Part shown: positions 47,218 through 54,549 of the stretch, piece after piece
Layout of the letters: each line of letters begins with the position of its first letter
Numbering within the stretch: the stretch's first letter is position 1
DNA from: JAXMEQ01 sp046348225
Lineage (GTDB): Bacteria > Pseudomonadota > Gammaproteobacteria > Burkholderiales > Burkholderiaceae_C
Length of the DNA stretch: 64,000 nucleotides
Direction of reading: 5' to 3'
Assembly: GCA_046348225.1 (NCBI GenBank)
Contig: JAXMEQ010000010.1
Coordinates: 106,117-170,116 of the forward strand
Program-made: the position numbers and the translations under genes
Notes under the pieces: model-generated
Seen by the model: only the letters and a program-made list of their open reading frames with translations
The model's database searches: none
Told to the model about the DNA's origin: nothing

Positions 47218-47586
47218 ATGGACATGACCTCCCGCATCCAGCACTGGCTCGCGTCCACCTGGGGGGCGCCGCGCGAGGCCGACGCGGCGCCTGAACGCTC
47301 CCCTCCTGACCTGGAGGCCATCCGCCAGGCCATGCGGCTGGCAGTGGCGCCGTGCAGCAATGACCACCGCGCCCGCGCCACGGGGCAGATCGCGCGGGCG
47401 GGCTCGGCGGTGGAACTGTGGCTGCTGCGGTCCAGCCTCTACCAGTACCTGGCGCAGGACCTGGGCCAGGCCGAAGCCACCCGCCGCTGCTCGGCCCTTT
47501 TGCCGTTGTTCAAGGACGCGGTGCCGGGCACCACGCCGCGCCAGCGGATTGGCGACAATGGCGCGCATGGACAGCGCCTTCATTGA
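47218..47586 (+). CDS. hypothetical protein, 122 aa
   Basis: Not recognised. A soluble helical-looking protein (MDMTSRIQHWLASTWG ... AVELWLLRSSLYQYLAQDLGQAEATRRCSALLPLFKDAVP). ATG 47218 has AGGAG upstream, 19 bases after the oxoprolinase stop, so it may be the last gene of that operon. It overlaps the DinB gene start by 20 bases. The C-terminal residues after KDAVPG are low-complexity and may not be conserved. Confidence 0.55.
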   Translation: MDMTSRIQHWLASTWGAPREADAAPERSPPDLEAIRQAMRLAVAPCSNDHRARATGQIARAGSAVELWLLRSSLYQYLAQDLGQAEATRRCSALLPLFKDAVPGTTPRQRIGDNGAHGQRLH

Positions 47587-48112
47587 CAACTACCGCTTTC
47601 TCGCTCGCTACAACCGCTGGTTCAACCAGCGCCTGTACGCCGCCTGCGACCTGCTGGGCGACGACGCGCGGCAGCAGGACCGGGGAGCCTTCTTTGGTTC
47701 GATCCACGGCACGCTGAACCATCTGGTGTGGGGCGACACCATGTGGCTGCAGCGCTTTGCCGCGCAGGGCGAGACCTTCGAGGCCCTTGGCGACGACCTG
47801 CTGGCGCTGCCGCCGGGTGCGAGCTACGGCACCGTGCTCGAACCCGACTGGGCCGCTCTGAAAGCCCGCCGCGACCGGCTGGACGCGGCGATTGAGGCCT
47901 GGGTGGGCGCAATGCCGCCCGACTATCCGCTGCGCACCATGCGCTACAGCAATACCAAGGGCGTGGCTCGGGCCCACCCGATGTGGCAGGCCATGACGCA
48001 TTTCTTCAACCACCAGACCCACCATCGGGGGCAGGTCACCACGCTGCTGGCGCAAGCAGGCGTGGACGTGGGCACTACCGACCTGATTGCGCTGGTGGCA
48101 CCCGCTTCCTGA
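47567..48112 (+). CDS. DinB family protein
   Basis: A 181-residue four-helix-bundle protein of the DinB/YfiT family. Metal-binding histidines are visible in SIHGTLNHLVWGD and in HFFNHQTHHRGQV, the typical third-helix motif. DinB proteins are metal-dependent and include thiol transferases, but most have unknown function. ATG 47567 (MDSAFIDNYRFLARYNRW) fits the family; ATG 47558 would add three residues. A repeat copy and a bidirectional terminator follow. Confidence 0.83.
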   Translation: MDSAFIDNYRFLARYNRWFNQRLYAACDLLGDDARQQDRGAFFGSIHGTLNHLVWGDTMWLQRFAAQGETFEALGDDLLALPPGASYGTVLEPDWAALKARRDRLDAAIEAWVGAMPPDYPLRTMRYSNTKGVARAHPMWQAMTHFFNHQTHHRGQVTTLLAQAGVDVGTTDLIALVAPAS

Positions 48113-48114
48113 AT

Positions 48115-48163
48115 GCTATGAATTTGATAGCGCCTCACGCAATATCGGTGAGGGCTGCAGCCC
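48115..48163 (-). repeat. dispersed repeat, copy E (after DinB gene)
   Basis: Core GCTATGAATTTGATAGC (48115-48131), then GCCTCACGCAATATCGGTG and AGGGCTGCAGCCC. Same orientation as copy B. It begins 2 bases past the DinB stop and does not enter a gene. Confidence 0.88.
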
Positions 48164-48177
48164 TATTTGATCAATAA

Positions 48178-48201
48178 AAAAACCCGCCGGAGCGGGTTTT
48201 T
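48178..48201. terminator. bidirectional terminator between DinB and HhH genes
   Basis: AAAAACCCGC/GCGGGTTTTT around a CGGA loop, with A and T runs on either side; it can end both convergent transcripts. Confidence 0.9.
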
Positions 48202-48220
48202 GGGGTGGCCACGGTGCCGC

Positions 48221-48859
48221 TTACTTCTTGGCGGCGCTGGCGGCCGGCTTGGCGGCCTCGGCCTTGGCTTCCGCCTTGGCAGCAGGCTTTTCGTCCTTCT
48301 TGGCCGCAGCCGCCTTCTTGTCGGCTTCCTTCTTGGCCTTGGCTTCTTCCTTGGCTTTCTTGTCGGCTTCAGCCTTGGCCTTCTTTTCCTCGGCCGCCTT
48401 GGCCTTGGCCTCGTCCTTCGCCTTTTTCTCGGCTTCGGCCTTGGCCTTGGCTTCTGCCTTCGGGTCCTTCTTTTCTTCCTTGGCCGCGGGTGTAGCGGCG
48501 GCGGGCGCGGCAGCCGCAGCCGGCTTGGCTTCGGCCTTGGCCGGGGCCGCAGGCTTTTCGTCCTTCTTGGCGGCGGCCGGGGCAGCGGATGCACCCTTGA
48601 ACGCAGCGCCATTGACCGTCAGGCCTTCGGCAGAGAACTTGGCGGCATTGCCTTCGCCGACGCCCTTGACGCGCTCGACAAAGTCGTTCCAGTCCTTGAA
48701 GTTGCCCTTCTTGCGCTCTTCAATGATCTTGGACGAGATGCCGGGCCCGATGCCCTTGATGCCATCCAGTTCGGCGGCGCTGGCCTTGTTGACATCGACC
48801 GCAGCGAACGATGCAGCGGCATACAGCATGACCACCAGGGCCAACAGTTTCTTCAGCAT
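48221..48859 (-). CDS. ComEA-like helix-hairpin-helix protein with Lys/Ala-rich tail
   Basis: A 212-residue protein. After a signal peptide (MLKKLLALVVMLYAAASFA) come about 60 residues of ComEA-type helix-hairpin-helix (VDVNKASAAELDGIKGIGPGISSKIIEERKKGNFKDWNDFVERVKGVGEG, residues 20-70), which bind DNA. The rest (about 130 residues) is a repetitive Lys/Ala/Glu tail like histone H1-like bacterial proteins and TolA. The signal peptide suggests periplasmic DNA binding as in competence. ATG 48859 has GGAGG upstream. Confidence 0.82.
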   Translation of the reverse strand: MLKKLLALVVMLYAAASFAAVDVNKASAAELDGIKGIGPGISSKIIEERKKGNFKDWNDFVERVKGVGEGNAAKFSAEGLTVNGAAFKGASAAPAAAKKDEKPAAPAKAEAKPAAAAAPAAATPAAKEEKKDPKAEAKAKAEAEKKAKDEAKAKAAEEKKAKAEADKKAKEEAKAKKEADKKAAAAKKDEKPAAKAEAKAEAAKPAASAAKK

Positions 48860-48967
48860 GGGAACCTCCTCAAAGGGGTAGTGGAACCGGCACCCTCCGT
48901 GCCGGCAGACCCTATAACGGCACACCGGGCGCCGGCGTTGACCCGGCCACCGACCCCCGGGCAAACC

Positions 48968-49963
48968 CTAGGTGTTGCCCGCCAGCCAGGCCATGTAGCG
49001 CGCCACGCCGGTCTGCACGTCGGCGAAGGCGTGGTCACAACCCGCGGCACGCAGCGCGCCCAGATCGGCCTGGGTGTAGCACTGGTACTTGCCGCGCAGG
49101 GCGTCAGGGAAGGCGATGTACTCGATCTGCCCCCGCGCATGGAAGTCGGCTGCCGTGCCCGCCTGGCCCGACAGCGCGCCCAGCACCGCGGCGGCCACAT
49201 CGTTGAAGGGTTGGGCCCGGCCGGTGCCGAGGTTGAAGATGCCGCTCTTGCCCGGGTTGTCCAGGAACCAGAGATTGACCGCCACCACGTCGTCAACAAA
49301 GACAAAGTCGCGCGTCTGCTGGCCCGGCCCGTAGCCACCGTACTCGCCAAACAGCCGCACCTTGCCGTTCGCGCGGAACTGGTTGAACTGGTGGAACGCC
49401 ACACTGGCCATGCGGCCCTTGTGCTGCTCGCGTGGTCCGTACACATTGAAGTAGCGAAAGCCCGCCACCTGGTGCCGGAAGCTTGCGAAATTGCCCGCGC
49501 ATTCACGCCGCATGCGCTGGTCAAACAGCAGCTTGCTGTAGCCATAGACATTGAGCGGCTTCTCGAACTCGGGCGTTTCGCGGAACGTGTCCGAACCGCC
49601 GTACGTGGCGGCGGATGATGCGTAGAGCAGCCGCGTGCCTCGCTGCTGGCAGGCGTTGAACAAGCCACACGACAGCGTGTAGTTGTTGTCCATCATGTAC
49701 TTGCCGTCGGTCTCCATGGTGTCGCTGCAGGCGCCTTCGTGGAACACCGCCTCGATCTTGCCAAAGCCGCCCTCGGCAAACAGGTCGTAGAACAGGTCGG
49801 CGTCCACATAGTCGGCAATCTTCAGGTCGGCCAGGTTGCGGAACTTGTCGCCCTGCGTCAGGTCGTCCACGGCAATGATGTCGTCGATGCCGCGCGCATT
49901 CAGTCCGCGCACGATGTTGCTGCCGATGAACCCGGCCGCGCCGGTGACCACGATGCGTGTCAT
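48968..49963 (-). CDS. hldD: ADP-L-glycero-D-manno-heptose 6-epimerase
   Basis: A 331-residue short-chain dehydrogenase/epimerase: NADP-binding GAAGFIGSN at the N-terminus, the ACSDTMETDGKYMMDNNY segment and the catalytic YGYSK. It makes the L-glycero heptose donor for inner-core lipopolysaccharide. It is preceded by hldE with a 4-base overlap (ATGA). It is the last gene of the lapA-lapB-hldE-hldD run on the minus strand. Confidence 0.95.
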   Translation of the reverse strand: MTRIVVTGAAGFIGSNIVRGLNARGIDDIIAVDDLTQGDKFRNLADLKIADYVDADLFYDLFAEGGFGKIEAVFHEGACSDTMETDGKYMMDNNYTLSCGLFNACQQRGTRLLYASSAATYGGSDTFRETPEFEKPLNVYGYSKLLFDQRMRRECAGNFASFRHQVAGFRYFNVYGPREQHKGRMASVAFHQFNQFRANGKVRLFGEYGGYGPGQQTRDFVFVDDVVAVNLWFLDNPGKSGIFNLGTGRAQPFNDVAAAVLGALSGQAGTAADFHARGQIEYIAFPDALRGKYQCYTQADLGALRAAGCDHAFADVQTGVARYMAWLAGNT

Positions 49964-50889
49964 TCAAATAGCTCCTCGTAGCTGACGGTGGCGGTGCCGA
50001 ACTTGCCCACCACAATGCCACCGGCTTTGTTGGCCAGGGGCATGGCCTCGCGCAGGCTCAGGCCGGCGGCCACCAGCGCGGCCAGGGTGGCGATCACCGT
50101 GTCGCCGGCGCCGGTCACGTCAAACACTTCGCGGGCCTGGGCCTTGACGTGCAGTTCGCCATCGGCGTCGTACAGGCTCATGCCTTCCTCGCTGCGGGTG
50201 AACAGCAGGGCGTCCAGTTCCAGTGCCATGCGCAGGTTCTGGGCCCTGGTACGCAGTTCGTCTTCCGAGCGCCAGGCGCCAATCACGTGCTGCAGCTCGG
50301 CCCGGTTCGGGGTGATGACGGTGGCCCGCGCGTAGCGCGAATAGTCCGAGCCCTTCGGGTCGATCAGCACCGGCTTGCCGGCAGCGCGCGCGGCCTCGAT
50401 CATGCTGGCGATGTGGGCGAGGCCCCCCTTGCCGTAGTCGGAGAACAGCACCGCGTCGTGCTGCGGCACCAGCTGGTTGAAGGCCTCGGTCTGCGAGGCC
50501 AGGGTCTCGTGGTCGGGCTCGCTCTCGAAGTCCATGCGCAGCAACTGTTGCTGGCGGCCGATCACGCGTAGCTTCACCGTCGTCTGCAGGCTGGCGTCGC
50601 GTGCCAGGTGGGTGCGGATGCCGGTGGTGCGCATCAGCGCTTCCAGCCGGTGGCCGGGCTCGTCGTCGCCGATCACGCCAATGAAGCCCGCCTGGGCGCC
50701 GACCGACACCACGTTGTAGGCCACGTTGGCGGCGGCGCCCACACGCTCTTCCTCGCGCGTGATGCGGACCACCGGGACCGGTGCTTCGGGCGAGATGCGG
50801 TCCACCGCGCCGTGCCAGTAGCGGTCGAGCATGGCATCGCCCACCACGAGCACGCGGGCTTTGGAAAGCTGGTCTTTGGTCGGGTTCAT
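49960..50889 (-). CDS. D-glycero-beta-D-manno-heptose-7-phosphate kinase (kinase-only)
   Basis: A 309-residue PfkB-family kinase: RVLVVGDAMLDRYWHGAVDRISPEAPVPVV at the N-terminus (motif 1, residues 12-41) and the anion-hole motif VTGAGDTVIA near the C-terminus. It corresponds to the N-terminal domain of E. coli HldE (RfaE). The C-terminal nucleotidyltransferase domain is not present, so that step must come from a separate gene (HldC type). ATG 50889 overlaps the lapB stop by 4 bases. Confidence 0.92.
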   Translation of the reverse strand: MNPTKDQLSKARVLVVGDAMLDRYWHGAVDRISPEAPVPVVRITREEERVGAAANVAYNVVSVGAQAGFIGVIGDDEPGHRLEALMRTTGIRTHLARDASLQTTVKLRVIGRQQQLLRMDFESEPDHETLASQTEAFNQLVPQHDAVLFSDYGKGGLAHIASMIEAARAAGKPVLIDPKGSDYSRYARATVITPNRAELQHVIGAWRSEDELRTRAQNLRMALELDALLFTRSEEGMSLYDADGELHVKAQAREVFDVTGAGDTVIATLAALVAAGLSLREAMPLANKAGGIVVGKFGTATVSYEELFE

Positions 50890-52019
50890 AACTCTTCGAC
50901 GCGCCGTGCGGGATAGCTGTCCCAGGCCTGGCAGCCGGGGCATTGCCAGAAATGCTGCTTGGCCTCAAAGCCGCAAGCCGCGCAGCGGTAGCGCGTCAAT
51001 GGCTTCACGGCATGCTCCAGCGCTTTCTGGACGAACGGGTGGAACTGCTCGTGTTCGAGTTTCTCGCCGGCCAGCCATTTTGAGGCCGCCACCAGTGACG
51101 GCTCCCGCTCGAGGTGTCGCACGTACCACTCGCGCGCCACCAGCGGGTCGCCCTCCAGTGCCACGATGGACTCGAGCACGTCGAGCGACGGATGCAGCTC
51201 GTAGCTGGTCTGCAGCACCTGGGCAGCTTCAGCCTGCTGGCCGCAGGCGCGCGCGGCGTCGGCCAGCCGCCGTGCCATGAGCGGGATGGCCGATGGGACG
51301 GTTTGCGCCAGCGCCATCAAGGTCGCCAGAGCCTGCTGCGGCGCACCCGCGCGGCTTTGCAGGGCCGCCAGTTCGATCCGGGGCCGGGGCGAATCGGGCG
51401 CTGTTTTCAGGGCCTGGCGCAGCAGCGGCTCGGCGTCGGCGTCGCTGGCCTGAGCGGCCTGTTCACAAAGGTAGTGCGCCACGCGCGTGCTGAAGCTGCC
51501 CTGGCCGGAGGCGTCGAGCTTGCGGGCAATCAGGCTGGCCTGGGCCCAGTCACGCGAGCGCTCGTAGATGGCCAGCAGCGCGAGGCGTGCCTGGCCCTCG
51601 AACGCCGTGCCCTCCAGCTTGCGCAGCGCGTCTTCGGCGCGGTCGAGCAGGCCTGCCTTGAGGTAGTCCAGCGCCAGGGCATGCTGGGCACGGTCGCGGT
51701 CGGCACGGCTCAGGTCGCCACGTGACAGCAGGTGCTCGTGCACCCGCACGGCGCGTTCGTACTCGCCGCGGCGGCGAAACAGGTTGCCCAGAGCGAAGTG
51801 CAGCTCGGAAGTGTCGGGGTCGTTCTGCACGGCCTCGATGAAGGCGTCAATCGCCTGGTCCTGCTGCTCGTTGAGCAGGTAGTTCAGGCCCTTGAAGTAG
51901 GCCTTGGGGGCCTGGCGGTTTTCGATGCGCAGCTGGCGCAGGTCCAGCCGCGATGCCAGCCAGCCCATGACAAAGGCCACGGGCAGGCCAAGCAGGATCC
52001 AGCTCAGGTCAAAGTCCAT
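50886..52019 (-). CDS. lapB: lipopolysaccharide assembly protein B
   Basis: A 377-residue inner-membrane protein: an N-terminal helix (LSWILLGLPVAFVMGWLA), tetratricopeptide-like repeats (residues about 35-320) and a C-terminal rubredoxin-like zinc/iron ribbon (CAACGFEAKQHFWQCPGC). LapB guides FtsH degradation of LpxC, balancing lipopolysaccharide and phospholipid synthesis. Linked to lapA (11-base overlap) and the heptose genes it co-regulates with. Confidence 0.93.
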   Translation of the reverse strand: MDFDLSWILLGLPVAFVMGWLASRLDLRQLRIENRQAPKAYFKGLNYLLNEQQDQAIDAFIEAVQNDPDTSELHFALGNLFRRRGEYERAVRVHEHLLSRGDLSRADRDRAQHALALDYLKAGLLDRAEDALRKLEGTAFEGQARLALLAIYERSRDWAQASLIARKLDASGQGSFSTRVAHYLCEQAAQASDADAEPLLRQALKTAPDSPRPRIELAALQSRAGAPQQALATLMALAQTVPSAIPLMARRLADAARACGQQAEAAQVLQTSYELHPSLDVLESIVALEGDPLVAREWYVRHLEREPSLVAASKWLAGEKLEHEQFHPFVQKALEHAVKPLTRYRCAACGFEAKQHFWQCPGCQAWDSYPARRVEEL

Positions 52020-52293
52020 GGCGGGGGACGGTCGGGCCGTCGTCTGGCGCGGCGCCGCTATGCCGTGAAGCGGCCTTGCGTGCGGCCGCACGGTGCTTCC
52101 ACCAGCGCGGCACCATGCCCAGCACCCCAACCGTCACGCCCATGGCGAACACGGCCAGCACCACCAGCACCAGCGGCGCGCTCCACGACGTGCCGAAGAA
52201 GAAATGCACGGTCACATCCTGCTGGTTGTTCAGCGCGAATGCGAACAGGGTAAAAAAAATGGCTGCCTTGAGCAGCCACATGAGGTATTTCAT
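52009..52293 (-). CDS. lapA: lipopolysaccharide assembly protein A domain protein
   Basis: A 94-residue protein with two hydrophobic helices (YLMWLLKAAIFFTLFAFAL and APLVLVVLAVFAMGVTVGVLG) separated by NNQQDVTVHFFFG, the LapA/DUF1049 pattern. It works with LapB in lipopolysaccharide assembly. It overlaps lapB by 11 bases and is 47 bases from ihfB. Confidence 0.92.
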   Translation of the reverse strand: MKYLMWLLKAAIFFTLFAFALNNQQDVTVHFFFGTSWSAPLVLVVLAVFAMGVTVGVLGMVPRWWKHRAAARKAASRHSGAAPDDGPTVPRHGL

Positions 52294-52340
52294 TCGTCTC
52301 CTCAGTGACGAGGAGATTCTATAGTTCCGGCCTGCCGGTT

Positions 52341-52658
52341 TCAGCCCGCCGGCTTGTCTCTGGTTTCGAGTTCGGCCGTGCGCTTGTCCACCGCTTCACG
52401 CAGGGCCTTGCCCGGCTTGAAATGCGGCACGCGCTTTTCGGGAATGTGAACGCTTTCGCCACTGCGCGGGTTGCGGCCCATGCGCGGCGGGCGTCGGTTG
52501 ATCGAGAAGCTGCCGAAGCCGCGGATCTCGATGCGGTGACCGCGCACCAGGGCGTCGCCCATCGCGTCAAGAATGGTCTTGACGGCGTATTCGGCATCCC
52601 GGTGCGTCAGCTGGCTGAAACGGGCGGCCAGTTCTTCGACAAGGTCGGATCGGGTCAT
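52341..52658 (-). CDS. ihfB: integration host factor beta subunit
   Basis: A 105-residue HU/IHF protein (MTRSDLVEELAARF ... IEIRGFGSFSINRRPPRMGRNPRSGE, KRVPHFKPGKALREAV). It dimerises with IhfA and bends DNA at specific sites. It follows rpsA, the usual rpsA-ihfB pair. The charged C-terminal tail (ELETRDKPAG) is common in the family. Confidence 0.96.
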   Translation of the reverse strand: MTRSDLVEELAARFSQLTHRDAEYAVKTILDAMGDALVRGHRIEIRGFGSFSINRRPPRMGRNPRSGESVHIPEKRVPHFKPGKALREAVDKRTAELETRDKPAG

Positions 52659-52709
52659 GGGGTACAGGGACGCGGGCAGGAGGGTGTCCCGCCCGCGTTT
52701 GTCCTTGGA

Positions 52710-54398
52710 TTACTTGGAGTCCGAGTTGTCGAGCTTGGCGCGCAGCAGGGCGCCCAGGCTGGTGGTGCCGGCGTTCTCGCGCGACGACTGCTGGCTCAGG
52801 TTGGCCATGGCGCCTTGTTCGTCTGCCATGTCCTTGGCCTTGATCGACAGCTGGATGTTGCGCGTCTTGCGGTCGATGTTGACCACCACGGCCGACACTT
52901 CATCGCCTTCCTTGAGCACGTTGCGGGCATCTTCCACGCGGTCGCGGGAGATTTCCGAGGCGCGCAGGTAGCCCAGGATGTCTTCGCCCAGGTCGATCTC
53001 GGCGCCCTTGGCGTCCACGGTCTTGACCTTGCCCGACACCACGGAACCCTTGTCGTGCACCGACACGAAGGTGGCAAACGGGTCGCCGTCCAGCTGCTTG
53101 ATGCCCAGGCTGATGCGCTCGCGGTCCACGTCCACGGCCAGCACGATGGCTTCCACTTCCTGGCCCTTCTTGTAGTTGCGTACGGCGGCTTCGCCGGGCT
53201 CGTTCCAGGACAGGTCGGACAGGTGCACCAGGCCGTCGATGCCGGCGGCCAGGCCGACGAACACGCCGAAGTCGGTGATCGACTTGATCGGGCCCTTGAC
53301 GCGGTCACCGCGCTTGGTGTCCTGCGCGAACTCCTGCCACGGGTTGGCCTTGCACTGCTTCATGCCCAGGCTGATGCGGCGCTTGTCTTCGTCAATTTCC
53401 AGAACCATGACTTCGACTTCGTCACCCAGGGCCACGATCTTCGACGGGGCCACGTTCTTGTTGGTCCAGTCCATCTCCGAGACGTGCACCAGGCCTTCGA
53501 TGCCGGGTTCGAGTTCCACGAACGCGCCGTAGTCGGCAATGTTGGTGATCTTGCCGAACATGCGCGTGCCTTGCGGGTAGCGGCGGTTGACGCCCATCCA
53601 GGGGTCGTCGCCCATCTGCTTGAGGCCCAGCGAGACACGGTTCTTCTCGGTGTCGAACTTGAGGATCTTGGCGGTGATTTCCTGGCCGGCCTGAACGACT
53701 TCGCTCGGGTGGCGGACACGGCGCCAGGCCATGTCGGTGATGTGCAGCAGGCCGTCAATGCCGCCGAGGTCCACGAACGCACCGTATTCGGTGATGTTCT
53801 TGACCACGCCGCGCACCACGGAGCCTTCCTTGAGGGTTTCCATCAGCTTGGCGCGCTCTTCACCCATGGAGGCTTCCACCACGGCGCGGCGGCTCAGCAC
53901 CACGTTGTTGCGCTTGCGGTCCAGCTTGATGACCTTGAATTCCATGGTCTTGTTCTCGTAGGGAGACAAGTCCTTGATGGGGCGGGTGTCGATCAGCGAG
54001 CCGGGCAGGAAGGCGCGGATGCCATTGACCAGCACGGTCAGGCCGCCCTTGACCTTGCCACTGGTGGTGCCGGTGACGAATTCGCCGGATTCCAGGGCCT
54101 TTTCGAGGCTCATCCACGAAGCCAGGCGCTTGGCCTTATCGCGCGACAGGATGGTGTCGCCGTAGCCGTTTTCGATGGCGTCGATGGCCACCGACACGAA
54201 GTCGCCGACCTGGACTTCGATCTCGCCCTTGTCGCTCTTGAACTCTTCGATGGGCACGTAGGCTTCGGACTTGAGTCCGGCGTTGACCACGACAAAGCTG
54301 TGCTCGATACGCACCACTTCGGCGGTGATCACTTCGCCCGCACGCATTTCAGAGCGTTGCAGCGATTCTTCAAACAGGGCGGCAAAAGATTCAGACAT
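52710..54398 (-). CDS. rpsA: 30S ribosomal protein S1
   Basis: A 562-residue protein with six S1 RNA-binding domains, of usual length; the repeats show GGIDGLLHITDMAW, PGIEGLVHVSEMDW and AGIDGLVHLSDLSW. S1 binds mRNA leaders during initiation. ATG 54398 (MSESFAALFEESL) is chosen over upstream in-frame codons. The coding DNA is less extreme in GC than the flanking genes, as usual for a highly expressed gene. Confidence 0.97.
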   Translation of the reverse strand: MSESFAALFEESLQRSEMRAGEVITAEVVRIEHSFVVVNAGLKSEAYVPIEEFKSDKGEIEVQVGDFVSVAIDAIENGYGDTILSRDKAKRLASWMSLEKALESGEFVTGTTSGKVKGGLTVLVNGIRAFLPGSLIDTRPIKDLSPYENKTMEFKVIKLDRKRNNVVLSRRAVVEASMGEERAKLMETLKEGSVVRGVVKNITEYGAFVDLGGIDGLLHITDMAWRRVRHPSEVVQAGQEITAKILKFDTEKNRVSLGLKQMGDDPWMGVNRRYPQGTRMFGKITNIADYGAFVELEPGIEGLVHVSEMDWTNKNVAPSKIVALGDEVEVMVLEIDEDKRRISLGMKQCKANPWQEFAQDTKRGDRVKGPIKSITDFGVFVGLAAGIDGLVHLSDLSWNEPGEAAVRNYKKGQEVEAIVLAVDVDRERISLGIKQLDGDPFATFVSVHDKGSVVSGKVKTVDAKGAEIDLGEDILGYLRASEISRDRVEDARNVLKEGDEVSAVVVNIDRKTRNIQLSIKAKDMADEQGAMANLSQQSSRENAGTTSLGALLRAKLDNSDSK

Positions 54399-54549
54399 TA
54401 AGGTTCCTTGCACGTCACACAGGTTTCCAGCGGCACCATTGCTGCTGTTTCTAAGGCTGAGGACGGCGGTTTTTGCGGCAGGGCCGCGGGTTGGGTTGTT
54501 GAGCCACACTGCCTATGCGCTGACGCGCGTGCGGGGCGGTGTGGGCCGG

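Noticed and set aside
48300..48560. Possible CRISPR or tandem repeat array
   Set aside because: The periodic Lys/Ala codons belong to the HhH protein tail and have no regular repeat-spacer structure.
48163..48612. 149-residue Pro/Arg-rich frame
   Set aside because: Out-of-frame reading of the Lys/Ala tail of the HhH protein on the same strand.
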